Source: Betaproteobacteria bacterium UBA5216 (GTDB taxonomy: Bacteria; Pseudomonadota; Gammaproteobacteria; Burkholderiales; SG8-41). From it: a stretch of DNA of 40,953 bases. The notes below the pieces were generated by a model. That model was not told the DNA's origin, searched no databases, and saw only the letters and a program-made list of their open reading frames with translations. The first letter of the stretch is position 1; every line of letters starts with the position of its first letter. The DNA lies in assembly GCA_002412495.1 (NCBI GenBank), contig DHVE01000076.1, positions 1 through 40,953 on the forward strand, given 5' to 3'. Shown here in pieces: positions 25,679 through 33,449 of this stretch. Position numbers and translations under genes: made by a program.

Positions 25679-25957
25679 CAAAGAGGCCTTACAACTATCA
25701 GCACTACCTGCTGAGCACCGACAATTGCAAATACCGGCCTCCGAGGAGGAAACAAAACATATTGCACTCACCCCAGTGTTACCACGTGCAGCAGGGCACA
25801 ACACCGAGATCATTCGCAATGAGGCTGAAAGTATCAATGGTGGCTTACATCACGCTTACATTCGCCGCATGGCGGCGTGTTTACCTCGCGCTGCCCATAT
25901 GGTGTAGTGTTATGCTTGCCTCCCAACGCCGGGGCATCAGCATCACGTAAACCTTTT

Positions 25958-25972
25958 AAAAACAGGCAGTTA
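25958..25972 (+). repeat. Dispersed spacer motif AAAAACA-N5-TTA, copy 5
   Basis: AAAAACA, ggcag, TTAAA, four bases before the ATG of the response-regulator gene. Confidence 0.5.
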
Positions 25973-25976
25973 AACC

Positions 25977-26648
25977 ATGCGCATCCTGATTGCAGAAGAC
26001 GATCCCGTACTGGCCGACGGGCTCACCCGCTCACTACGTTCGGGCGAATACGCCGTGGATTGCGTAAACGACGGCATGGACGCCGATCATGCCTTGTCGT
26101 CCCAATCCTATGACTTGGCAATTCTCGATCTCGGCCTGCCTCGTCTGGACGGCTTTGAAGTGCTGCGGCGGCTGAGGCGGCGGGCATCCGCGATACCCGT
26201 ACTGATTCTCACGGCCCGCGACGCATTGACCGATCGCGTGCGCGGCCTCGATTTGGGTGCGGACGATTACCTGACCAAGCCGTTTGAGCTGCCCGAACTG
26301 GAAGCGCGCGTGCGTGCATTGATCCGGCGCGGACAGGGGGGCGGCAGTTCAACCGTGGCGCACGGCAAATTAAAACTCGACACTGTCGGCCGCCGCGTGA
26401 CGGTGGAAGATCAGCCGCTCGACCTGTCGGCACGTGAACTGGGCGTGCTCGAAATTCTGATGATGCGCAGCGGCCGCGTGGTGAGCAAGGATCAGCTCGC
26501 TGAAAAACTCTACAGTTGGGACGATGAAGTCGGCGCCAATGCCATCGAAGTTTGCGTGCATCGACTGCGCAAAAAGATCGAACCCGCCGGTGTGTCGATA
26601 CGCACCATACGCGGCCTCGGGTACTTGCTGGAAAAAGACGTCACATGA
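25977..26648 (+). CDS. OmpR-family response regulator, TctD/QseB-like
   Basis: A 223-residue DNA-binding regulator. The receiver domain (1 to about 115) has the acidic pair D8/D9, phospho-acceptor D51 (LAILDLGLP) and K101 (LTKPF). The winged-helix domain (about 125-220) has LSARELGVLEILM and the recognition-helix stretch NAIEVCVHRLRKKI, then TIRGLGYLL. Its gene overlaps the kinase gene by four bases (ATGA), so translation is coupled. The kinase's TctE-type sensor domain suggests control of carboxylate uptake, although the target promoters cannot be identified here. Confidence 0.92.
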   Translation: MRILIAEDDPVLADGLTRSLRSGEYAVDCVNDGMDADHALSSQSYDLAILDLGLPRLDGFEVLRRLRRRASAIPVLILTARDALTDRVRGLDLGADDYLTKPFELPELEARVRALIRRGQGGGSSTVAHGKLKLDTVGRRVTVEDQPLDLSARELGVLEILMMRSGRVVSKDQLAEKLYSWDDEVGANAIEVCVHRLRKKIEPAGVSIRTIRGLGYLLEKDVT

Positions 26649-28027
26649 GAGAACGTGCCACGCTTCGCCGCCAAGTGCTGGCGTGGGTATCCATTCCACT
26701 CGGCATCCTGTGGGCGGTCAGCGCCTATAGCGATTACGAAATCGCGCAGCGCTTTGTCACCGACGCCTACGACCGCGCACTGCTCGAATCCGCACTCGAT
26801 ATCGGCCGCCAGGTGCGAGTGCTGCGCGGGCGCGTTTACGTAGATTTGCCGGAGGTTGCGGTACAAATGCTGCGCTCGCGTGAGTCGGGCCAGTTTTATT
26901 ATCTGGTGACCGGCCCGGACAGCGAGTACATCACCGGCGAACCCGACCTCAAGCCGTCGCGGCCCGCGCCATCCGGGCAGGCGGCCTACTACAACGATAC
27001 TTACCGTAATCAGGATATTCGGGTCGCCGCGGTCAAACTGCCCGTTGAGACTGAAGAATTGCGCGGACTCGTTACGGTGCAGGTGGCTGAGACGCTGTCT
27101 CCCCGCACGGCATTGCTGCGAGAAGTGCTGCTGGGCATGGCCGTGCCCCAGGCACTGCTGGCAATCCTTGCCGGCGTTGTAATCTGGTTTTCCGTCGGCC
27201 GCGGACTGGCGCCATTGGCCGCGCTGCAGCGTGAAATCGAGCGACGCTCGCATCGCGATTTGTCCGCGCTTTCCGTCGCCAATGTGCCTGCGGAGGTTCG
27301 TCCGCTGGTGGAATCGACCAACGGGTTACTGCACAGAGTCAGCATGGTGCTGGCCGCGCAACAGCGGTTTATTGCTGATGCCGCGCATCAGTTGCGCACG
27401 CCCATCGCGGGCTTACGCACTCAAACCGAACTCGCGCGACGGCAGACTTCGCCCGCCGATGTGGAGGCCGCGCTTGCACAATTGCAAACCGCCGCCGACC
27501 GCACCACACACCTGGTTAATCAATTGTTATCGCTGGCGCGCGCGGAGCCTTCCGCCGACAATGCGCAGCCTCTGCAAAAGGTCGATGTTGCCGTATTGGC
27601 GCGTGAAGTGACTACCGAACGTGTTCCGCGCGCACTGGCCAAAAATATCGATCTGGGCTTCGAAAGCGGCGACGCCCTGCCACCAATCGCCGGAGACAAT
27701 TTTCTGTTGCGCGAAATGCTCGGCAATCTGGTCGACAATGCCATCAACTACACCCAGCCCGGCGGGCATATCACTGTGCGGGTGACCTGTGACCCGGGCA
27801 CGTTGACCCTCTGTGTCGAAGATGATGGGCCGGGCATACCCGAAGCCGAACGCGAAGCGGTGCTGGAACGCTTTCATCGCGTGTTGGGCACGGGCGTCGA
27901 AGGCGCGGGACTCGGCTTGTCCATCGCGCGTGAAATCGTACTGCGCCATGGCGGAACTATCCGCTTGTTATCCGGGCAGGACAACCACGGCACGCTGGCC
28001 AAGGTAACACTGCCGCGCGCAGCTTGA
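26645..28027 (+). CDS. Sensor histidine kinase, TctE-like
   Basis: A 460-residue inner-membrane kinase. TM1 is about residues 11-27. The periplasmic segment (28 to about 160) contains AYDRALLESALDIGRQVR and DLPEVAVQMLRS, typical of the TctE-type (2CSK_N) sensor domain. TM2 is about 162-183, followed by HAMP. The phospho-acceptor is H248 (ADAAHQLRTPIAG). ATP-binding boxes follow: NLVDNAINYT (N), DDGPGIPE (G1) and GAGLGLSIA (G2). ATG 26645 overlaps the regulator's stop. In betaproteobacteria such pairs often control TctCBA tricarboxylate transporters; whether it controls the TctC genes in this window is inference. Confidence 0.9.
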   Translation: MRERATLRRQVLAWVSIPLGILWAVSAYSDYEIAQRFVTDAYDRALLESALDIGRQVRVLRGRVYVDLPEVAVQMLRSRESGQFYYLVTGPDSEYITGEPDLKPSRPAPSGQAAYYNDTYRNQDIRVAAVKLPVETEELRGLVTVQVAETLSPRTALLREVLLGMAVPQALLAILAGVVIWFSVGRGLAPLAALQREIERRSHRDLSALSVANVPAEVRPLVESTNGLLHRVSMVLAAQQRFIADAAHQLRTPIAGLRTQTELARRQTSPADVEAALAQLQTAADRTTHLVNQLLSLARAEPSADNAQPLQKVDVAVLAREVTTERVPRALAKNIDLGFESGDALPPIAGDNFLLREMLGNLVDNAINYTQPGGHITVRVTCDPGTLTLCVEDDGPGIPEAEREAVLERFHRVLGTGVEGAGLGLSIAREIVLRHGGTIRLLSGQDNHGTLAKVTLPRAA

Positions 28028-28042
28028 TTTTGACCGCCGCCG

Positions 28043-29890
28043 CTATGCCGCCGCAGTGTCCACGGTCTGCACCTGCTTCTGGTCTTCTTCCTGCTGTAGC
28101 GCCCACATCTGCGCATAGGCGCCCGCGCGATCCAGCAATTCGCGGTGCGTGCCACGCTCGATGATGCGCCCGTGATCCATTACCAGTATCTGATCGGCGT
28201 CCATCACAGTGGATAACCGGTGGGCGATCACCAGCGTGGTATGCCCACGCGCGATGCGTGTAAGTTCTTCCTGAATCGCTTTTTCAGATTTGGAATCCAG
28301 CGCCGACGTTGCCTCGTCAAAAATCAGGATACGCGGATTTTTCAGTATCGCGCGTGCAATGGCCACGCGCTGCTTTTCGCCGCCCGAAAGCTTAAGGCCG
28401 CGTTCACCCACAGGAGATTCGTAGCCCTCGGGCAGACTGACGATAAAATCATGTATGTGCGCCGCGCGCGCCGCCTCCAGCACCTCCTCCTTCGAGGCGC
28501 TGGTGCGGCCATAGTGAATGTTGTAATAAATCGTGTCATTAAACAGCACCGTATCCTGCGGCACGATACCGGTTGCCGCGCGCAAACTGGATTGCCGCAC
28601 GTCACGGATGTCGGTCTGATTGATTCGTATGGCGCCGCCCGACACGTCATAAAAGCGATACAGCAGCCGCGACAGCGTCGATTTACCCGAGCCGCTGTGG
28701 CCCACCACCGCTACCTTGTGTCCGGCGGGAATCTCGAAACTCACGTCAAACAGAATCTGGCGGTCAGGCTCGTAACTGAAATTCACCTTGTCGAACTGCA
28801 CGGTGGCGGGTCCGTCAGCCAGCGGTTGCGCACCGGGTTTGTCCTGAATCTCTCGATTCTCTTCGAGCAGCCTGAACATGCGATCCATGTCAATCAGCGA
28901 CTGCTTGATTTCGCGATAAGCCATGCCAAGGAAATTCAGCGGTATGTAGAGTTGAATCAACAACGCGTTGACGAGCACCAGATCGCCGATCGTCAGCGAT
29001 TTATCGGCCACGCCCTGCGCGGCAAATACCATCAAGGTGGTAGCGGCAATGGCAATGATGCCGCTTTGGCCGATATTAAGCAGCCCGAGCGACGCCTCGG
29101 TCTTGACGGCAGCGGATTCATAACTGGTGAGGTTGGCATCGTAGCGCTGCGCCTCGAACTCTTCGTTATTGAAATACTTGACGGTTTCGTAGTTGAGCAA
29201 GCTGTCCACGGCGCGCGTATTCGCCTTGGAATCGAGTTCGTTGGCGCGGCGCCGGATCGCCGTACGCCACTCGGTGATGGAAATCGTGAAAATGATGTAG
29301 GCGATGACGGCGGCAAATGTCACCGCAACGAAACGCCAGTCAAAACGCGCAAACAGCACCACGGCCACCAGCACGAATTCCAGGATCACCGGGATAATCG
29401 AAAACAGCATGAACGTCAGCAGCGTGGAAATGCCGCGCGTGCCGCGCTCGATATCACGCGTCATGCCGCCGGTTTGGCGGTTCAGATGAAATCGCAGCGA
29501 CAGACTGTGCAGATGGCGAAACACGTTCAGCGCCACGCGGCGCACCGCGCGTTGCGCCACGCGCACAAACACCATGTCGCGCAGTTCGGCGAAAAGGGTA
29601 TTGGCGAATCGCAGCACGCCGTACGCCACCAGCAACATGAACGGCACGACCAGTATCTGCTGCGTTGGCGCCAGATCGTCCACGATGCCTTTCATCAACA
29701 GCGGTACGCCGACGTTGGCGAGCTTGGCGGCGACCAGAAAGGTCAGCGCAATCGCGACGCGCCCTTTGTATTCCCACAGGAATGGCAGCAGCGTGGGCAC
29801 TACACGCCATTCGTTGCGCCGTTGCGGCTTGGCTTCGCTGGCCGGCGGTGTTGCGGTGGGGGTGGCACTGATGTGGCCGTGCGCGCTCAT
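28043..29890 (-). CDS. Atm1/HMT-type ABC exporter (fused membrane and ATPase)
   Basis: A half-transporter of 615 residues that would act as a homodimer. The membrane domain (about 35-335) includes RFHLNRQTGGMTRDIERGTRG and NELDSKANTRAVDSLLNYET, hallmarks of the Atm1 group, which export glutathione-linked or sulfur/metal compounds. The ATPase domain has Walker A GHSGSGKS, signature LSGGEKQR, Walker B ILIFDEATSALD and the H-loop IAHRLST. ATG 29890 is preferred over an in-frame TTG six bases upstream. It converges with the kinase gene, with only 15 bases between stops. The cargo is unknown. Confidence 0.9.
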   Translation of the reverse strand: MSAHGHISATPTATPPASEAKPQRRNEWRVVPTLLPFLWEYKGRVAIALTFLVAAKLANVGVPLLMKGIVDDLAPTQQILVVPFMLLVAYGVLRFANTLFAELRDMVFVRVAQRAVRRVALNVFRHLHSLSLRFHLNRQTGGMTRDIERGTRGISTLLTFMLFSIIPVILEFVLVAVVLFARFDWRFVAVTFAAVIAYIIFTISITEWRTAIRRRANELDSKANTRAVDSLLNYETVKYFNNEEFEAQRYDANLTSYESAAVKTEASLGLLNIGQSGIIAIAATTLMVFAAQGVADKSLTIGDLVLVNALLIQLYIPLNFLGMAYREIKQSLIDMDRMFRLLEENREIQDKPGAQPLADGPATVQFDKVNFSYEPDRQILFDVSFEIPAGHKVAVVGHSGSGKSTLSRLLYRFYDVSGGAIRINQTDIRDVRQSSLRAATGIVPQDTVLFNDTIYYNIHYGRTSASKEEVLEAARAAHIHDFIVSLPEGYESPVGERGLKLSGGEKQRVAIARAILKNPRILIFDEATSALDSKSEKAIQEELTRIARGHTTLVIAHRLSTVMDADQILVMDHGRIIERGTHRELLDRAGAYAQMWALQQEEDQKQVQTVDTAAA

Positions 29891-29941
29891 ACGCAAGCCA
29901 GTGGCGAATAATCGCGGAATATCATGTTATATTTTACCAAT

Positions 29942-29956
29942 AAAAACAAAAGGTTA
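29942..29956 (+). repeat. Dispersed spacer motif AAAAACA-N5-TTA, copy 6
   Basis: AAAAACA, aaagg, TTATA; the TTA is the complement of the stop codon of the EEP gene. It is upstream of the ABC exporter gene on the minus strand. Confidence 0.5.
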
Positions 29957-30733
29957 TACCAGACTCACGTCGCACGTCAGCGCGCGGTGATCGGAACTGA
30001 GCCGCCAGCCCTGCCCGTGCTGCACCTGCGCGGCCCGAACGTGAAACCCGCGTACATAGATGCGGTCGAGGCGCAAGAAAGGCAAGAGCGCCGGGAAGCT
30101 GCGCGCTGGCCGGCCGCCGTCGGCTTCGAATACTTCCTGCATGTTCAGGGGGTGTGCGAATTCATGGGTAGCGCGATGAAGCCAGTGCCAGTCGTTAAAA
30201 TCGCCCGCCACGATCAACGGCGCGGTGGCCGGTACCATGCGTTCGACGCGCTGACGCAAATGTTCCAATTGGCGTCCCCGGCCACGCGCCGTCAGCGCCA
30301 GATGCACGCACACGCAATGCAGCGGCTCCGGCCAGCCCGGCACCGCGATCTCTGCATGCAACAGGCCGCGCCGCTCGAAGCGATGCGATGAAACATCCTG
30401 ATTTTCCCAGCGCAATATCGGATAGCGCGACAACACGGCGTTACCGTGCTCGCCATCGTCGTACACGGCATTGCGGCCGTATGCGTGATCCGGCCACACC
30501 AGATCGGCGAGGAATTCATGCTGCGGCTCGTGCGGCCAATTGCCGTGCCGCCGCGCGTGCGCATCATGCCGGCCCGCCACTTCCTGCAAGAACACCACGT
30601 CGGCGTTGAGCGCGCGCAATTGATCGCGCAGCGCATGGATCACCACGCGCCGGTTGAAAATCGACAGGCCCTTGTGGATGTTATAGGTCGCGACGCGAAG
30701 TGTACGAACGGGGATTTTCGTGACGCTGCTCAT
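29954..30733 (-). CDS. Endonuclease/exonuclease/phosphatase (EEP) family protein
   Basis: A 259-residue DNase I-fold phosphodiesterase. Motifs: ATYNIHKG (about 15-22), FLQEV (metal-binding Glu, about 48-52), HLALTARGRGRQLEHL, GDFND (about 177-181) and the C-terminal SSDHRAL with the catalytic histidine. The family covers nucleases and lipid or nucleotide phosphatases; the substrate cannot be chosen. In relatives I recall this gene near nudB and a cardiolipin synthase gene. The ATG lies two bases after the T-tract of the terminator that follows nadA, leaving no room for a normal ribosome-binding site. Confidence 0.88.
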   Translation of the reverse strand: MSSVTKIPVRTLRVATYNIHKGLSIFNRRVVIHALRDQLRALNADVVFLQEVAGRHDAHARRHGNWPHEPQHEFLADLVWPDHAYGRNAVYDDGEHGNAVLSRYPILRWENQDVSSHRFERRGLLHAEIAVPGWPEPLHCVCVHLALTARGRGRQLEHLRQRVERMVPATAPLIVAGDFNDWHWLHRATHEFAHPLNMQEVFEADGGRPARSFPALLPFLRLDRIYVRGFHVRAAQVQHGQGWRLSSDHRALTCDVSLV

Positions 30734-30735
30734 TC

Positions 30736-30768
30736 AAAAAAAAGGCGTGCCGCTATCACGGCACGCCT
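30736..30768 (-). terminator. Rho-independent terminator after nadA
   Basis: A perfect 10-bp stem (AGGCGTGCCG, 30743-30752, with its complement 30759-30768) and six-base loop, followed on the minus strand by eight T residues (30743-30736). It ends the nadA transcript directly before the EEP start codon. Confidence 0.88.
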
Positions 30769-30787
30769 GCATTGCATTGATAAAAAC

Positions 30788-31903
30788 TCAGGATACCGCC
30801 AGCATGCGATCCAGTGTAATACGCGCAAGGTCTGCTTCGCGCTTCGGCACCTTGATTGGATTGACCACCTTGCCGGCGACCAGATTTTCGAGTGTCCAGG
30901 CGAGATGCTGCGGGTCGATGCGCGCCATGGTCGAGCACATGCACACGGTGGGCGCCATGAACTGCACCACCTTGCCCTGTGGCTTGAACTCTTCCGCAAG
31001 CCGGTTCACGAGATTCAGTTCGGTACCCACCAGCCAGCGCGTGCCGGGCGCGCTCGCGGCGATGGTTTTCAAAATATAGTCCGTCGAGCCAACGTAATCC
31101 GACAGCTTGCACACTTCGAAATTGCATTCCGGATGGCTGATCACCGCGCCCGTCGGGTTTTGCTGGCGCCAGCGAAGAATGTGCGATGCCTGGAACATCT
31201 GATGCACCGAGCAATGCCCCTTCCAAAGCAGCACTTTCGCCATTTTGATCTGCTGCACCGTCAACCCGCCCATCGGCAGATCGGGATCCCACACCAGCAT
31301 TTCGGCCAGCGGGATATCCATCAAATAGCCCGTCCAGCGGCCCAGATGCTGATCGGGGAAAAACAGCACTTTCTCGCGCCGCGCAAACGCCCATTGCAAT
31401 ATCTGCCGCGCGTTGCTTGAGGTGCAGACGATGCCGCCGTGTTCGCCGCAAAATGCTTTCAGGTCGGCGGCGGAATTAATGTAGGTAATCGGTGTGATGA
31501 TCTCGTCGGGATTCAGGACTTCGCCGATTTCACGCCAGGCGCGCTCCACCTTAGCGAGATTCGCCATGTCAGCCATCGAACAACCCGCGCTCATGTCGGG
31601 CAAAATCACGGATTGCGTGGGCTTGGAAAGAATATCGGCCACTTCGGCCATAAAGTGCACGCCGCAGAACACCAGGTAGTCCGCCTCGGTGCGCGACGCG
31701 AGCTTGGACAGTCCCAGCGAGTCGCCCACCAAGTCGGCATGCCGGTAAACATCGGCGCGCTGGTAGTGGTGCCCCAGAATGGAGACACGCTTGCCCAAGG
31801 CCTTTTTGGCGGCCAGGATACGCGGCTGACAATCGTCGTCGGCCAGCGCCTTGTAACGGTTGAATTCGATGGTGCCGGCGGTGCCTCTGTTGCTGGTTTC
31901 CAT
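30788..31903 (-). CDS. nadA: Quinolinate synthase A
   Basis: A [4Fe-4S] enzyme that condenses iminoaspartate with dihydroxyacetone phosphate to quinolinate in NAD biosynthesis. The 371-residue protein has LGHHYQRADVYRHADLVGDS (43-62), GVHFMAEVA, and three cysteine regions expected to bind the cluster: C108 (AGCSMAD), C160 (VCTSSNA) and C321/C323 (TVCMCSTM). AAAGGG precedes the ATG. nadB and nadC are not in the window. A 161-base spacer separates it from nudB upstream, so it may have its own promoter, and a strong terminator follows. Confidence 0.96.
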   Translation of the reverse strand: METSNRGTAGTIEFNRYKALADDDCQPRILAAKKALGKRVSILGHHYQRADVYRHADLVGDSLGLSKLASRTEADYLVFCGVHFMAEVADILSKPTQSVILPDMSAGCSMADMANLAKVERAWREIGEVLNPDEIITPITYINSAADLKAFCGEHGGIVCTSSNARQILQWAFARREKVLFFPDQHLGRWTGYLMDIPLAEMLVWDPDLPMGGLTVQQIKMAKVLLWKGHCSVHQMFQASHILRWRQQNPTGAVISHPECNFEVCKLSDYVGSTDYILKTIAASAPGTRWLVGTELNLVNRLAEEFKPQGKVVQFMAPTVCMCSTMARIDPQHLAWTLENLVAGKVVNPIKVPKREADLARITLDRMLAVS

Positions 31904-32064
31904 AACGCCCTTTCACTTGCGCTTTTGTTCCGCCATCACTTGCAGGAAACGGCGGGGAAGCTTGGAAAGATATCACACTGAGACCCAAAAACCAGTCCGG
32001 AATTCCCACAACCGGACATTCCAATTCCAATAATGTTCCAAGGGAAATTGGGTTTACCGGTAAC

Positions 32065-32538
32065 TTATTCAATCGTGGGATTTAATGATTTGTTTCCAAG
32101 TCTTCTTTCCGGAAGCTCGCGAATCGCTGCGGCGTTGCTCCAGGAAAAGCATTTTTCGGCCGCTGCCTGCCATGGCAGCCAGATGGATTGCGTGTGCTCC
32201 TTGGGTGCCAGCGTCACCGGCAGGGGTGCCGGCACCTCGAGGCTGAACACATGTTCCGTATTGTGAGTGGTGCCAGGCGCGTAGCGGCCACTCCAGCGCG
32301 AGAATATCTCGAATTGATTCTGTTTATACCAGTTGCGCAGCGGGTACAAACGCGCATCAATGCCGGTTTCTTCGCCAACCTCGCGCACCGCGGTGTTTTC
32401 CAGCGGCTCGTCCACGGCATCCACGCTGCCCGTCACCGATTGCCAGAATCCGGCGCGATCCGCCCGTTCGATCAGCAGTACTTGCAAGTCGGCGGTGTGT
32501 ATGACCACCAGCACTGAAACCGGTATCTTGTAGGCCAA
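32065..32538 (-). CDS. nudB: Dihydroneopterin triphosphate diphosphatase (Nudix)
   Basis: Removes pyrophosphate from dihydroneopterin triphosphate in folate synthesis. A 157-residue Nudix protein with the box G-x5-E-x7-REVGEETG visible as GSVDAVDEPLENTAVREVGE (about 37-56) plus ETG. PVSVLVVIHTADLQVLLIER and FWQSVTGSV match NudB closely. The start is TTG 32538, chosen because it gives the full family N-terminus; no ATG is near. It is the last gene of the minus-strand series that begins with fmdB. Confidence 0.9.
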   Translation of the reverse strand: MAYKIPVSVLVVIHTADLQVLLIERADRAGFWQSVTGSVDAVDEPLENTAVREVGEETGIDARLYPLRNWYKQNQFEIFSRWSGRYAPGTTHNTEHVFSLEVPAPLPVTLAPKEHTQSIWLPWQAAAEKCFSWSNAAAIRELPERRLGNKSLNPTIE

Positions 32539-32561
32539 TCCCGACTAATCCGTCTTATTTT

Positions 32562-32978
32562 TCAGTAGGCGACAAGTTCCCTGGCGCCATCGACCAGCAC
32601 CACGAAGGGCATGTCCTTACTCTTCCAGTAATCGGCGGCCTCGGCCAACACATCCAGCGCGGTTTGATAGTCATCCGGCGACGCCTTGGCAAATTTTTCA
32701 GGGCTGGTAATGTGCAATACGTAGCCCTTGCCATCCAGCCAATTAAAGTCGCGCACGCAGTCGGCCAATGCATCCCAGTTGCCGCCGAAATACGATGGCA
32801 GCTTCAGTTGTTTCGCGCAGACGTTCATGAACTGCTTTTTGTTCGAGACCGCCAACAGTGGCAATTCCAGCCAGATGCATAGATTCTTGCCAGCAGCCTT
32901 GCGCACTGATTCCACGTCTGCGGGCGCACGATAGACGCCGGAACGTTTGGCTCCCAAGGTTTCCGCACTAGCGCTCAT
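32562..32978 (-). CDS. Barstar-family ribonuclease inhibitor
   Basis: A 138-residue protein. Its core (about 30-135) matches barstar: LLAVSNKKQFMNVCAKQLKL, then PSYFGGNWDALADCVRDF with the conserved Y-FG-NWDAL-D element that plugs the RNase active site, and a C-terminal strand FVVLVDGA. There is no signal peptide, so it stays in the cytosol and would protect the cell from the RNase encoded just upstream; the two genes overlap by four bases (ATGA). The ~30-residue N-terminal extension is longer than in Bacillus barstar (89 residues). Confidence 0.9.
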   Translation of the reverse strand: MSASAETLGAKRSGVYRAPADVESVRKAAGKNLCIWLELPLLAVSNKKQFMNVCAKQLKLPSYFGGNWDALADCVRDFNWLDGKGYVLHITSPEKFAKASPDDYQTALDVLAEAADYWKSKDMPFVVLVDGARELVAY

Positions 32979-33382
32979 GGCACTATCCGCTTGAAGGTTT
33001 TGTAGTGGTCGTCGCTGTAATACTTTTCGCCACCCTTGCCGGTAACAACGCGCCGCGCGCCACGATGCTTCACACCGGGGGTTTTTACGGTGAACTCATT
33101 GTAATAACCACGTTCCTTGATCGGCAGGCGCTTTTCAAAATTGCCGAATACGATGCCGTCGCGTTCAAACGGATACGGGCCGGCTTTCTCGATCAACTTG
33201 AGCGTCTCGCGCGCTTCCGAGGGCAAATCCTTGACGGCGACATCCGCCAGCGCGGCCTGAATGCGTTGCGGCGCTTCGGCGCGCTGCGCCGAAGCGGGCG
33301 TCGGCCCGAGCAGCGACCCCAGCCCGAGCAACACGCCGCACAATACACATAAGCGTTTGAATATATTAACTATTTTTATCAC
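32975..33382 (-). CDS. Exported guanyl-specific ribonuclease, barnase/RNase Sa type
   Basis: A 135-residue protein with a signal peptide (CVLCGVLLGLGSLLGPTPASA, about 13-33). The mature part follows RNase Sa from end to end: LPSEARETLKLI, GPYPFERDGIVFGN, then the catalytic set E96 (NEFTVKTPG), R107 (HRGARR) and H126 (DDHYKTF). It cleaves single-stranded RNA after guanosine. GTG 33382 is chosen (AGGA nine bases upstream); TTG 33391 would add three residues. The stop overlaps the barstar start, so enzyme and inhibitor are translationally coupled. It lies 67 bases after aspS. Role (nutrient RNA, competition) unknown. Confidence 0.9.
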   Translation of the reverse strand: MIKIVNIFKRLCVLCGVLLGLGSLLGPTPASAQRAEAPQRIQAALADVAVKDLPSEARETLKLIEKAGPYPFERDGIVFGNFEKRLPIKERGYYNEFTVKTPGVKHRGARRVVTGKGGEKYYSDDHYKTFKRIVP

Positions 33383-33449
33383 GGCTTGCAATCCTGATCA
33401 ATCCCTTGCTTGTCTAACGCGCGGCAAGCCGGGCAGGATGACCCACGGT

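Larger units (their letters stand above)
25430..25976. other. Non-coding gap between pbpG and the response-regulator gene
   Basis: Reading frames here have atypical composition and no recognisable protein. The gap holds a minus-strand terminator (25645-25678) and spacer motif copies at 25440 and 25958. The left part (25470-25530) is AT-rich with GTTTACGTGG-like repeats. Plus-strand promoter elements for the two-component system must lie in the right part, but none stands out. Confidence 0.6.

Noticed and set aside
25527..25907. A 126-codon plus-strand reading frame in the gap before the response-regulator gene
   Set aside because: Composition is unlike neighbouring genes, no family resemblance is seen, no ribosome-binding site precedes it, and it runs through the minus-strand terminator hairpin.
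25679..25976. 6S RNA (ssrS) as the identity of the candidate non-coding RNA
   Set aside because: I could not find the long central-bubble stem or its closing helices; only the terminator is solid, so no family name is given.
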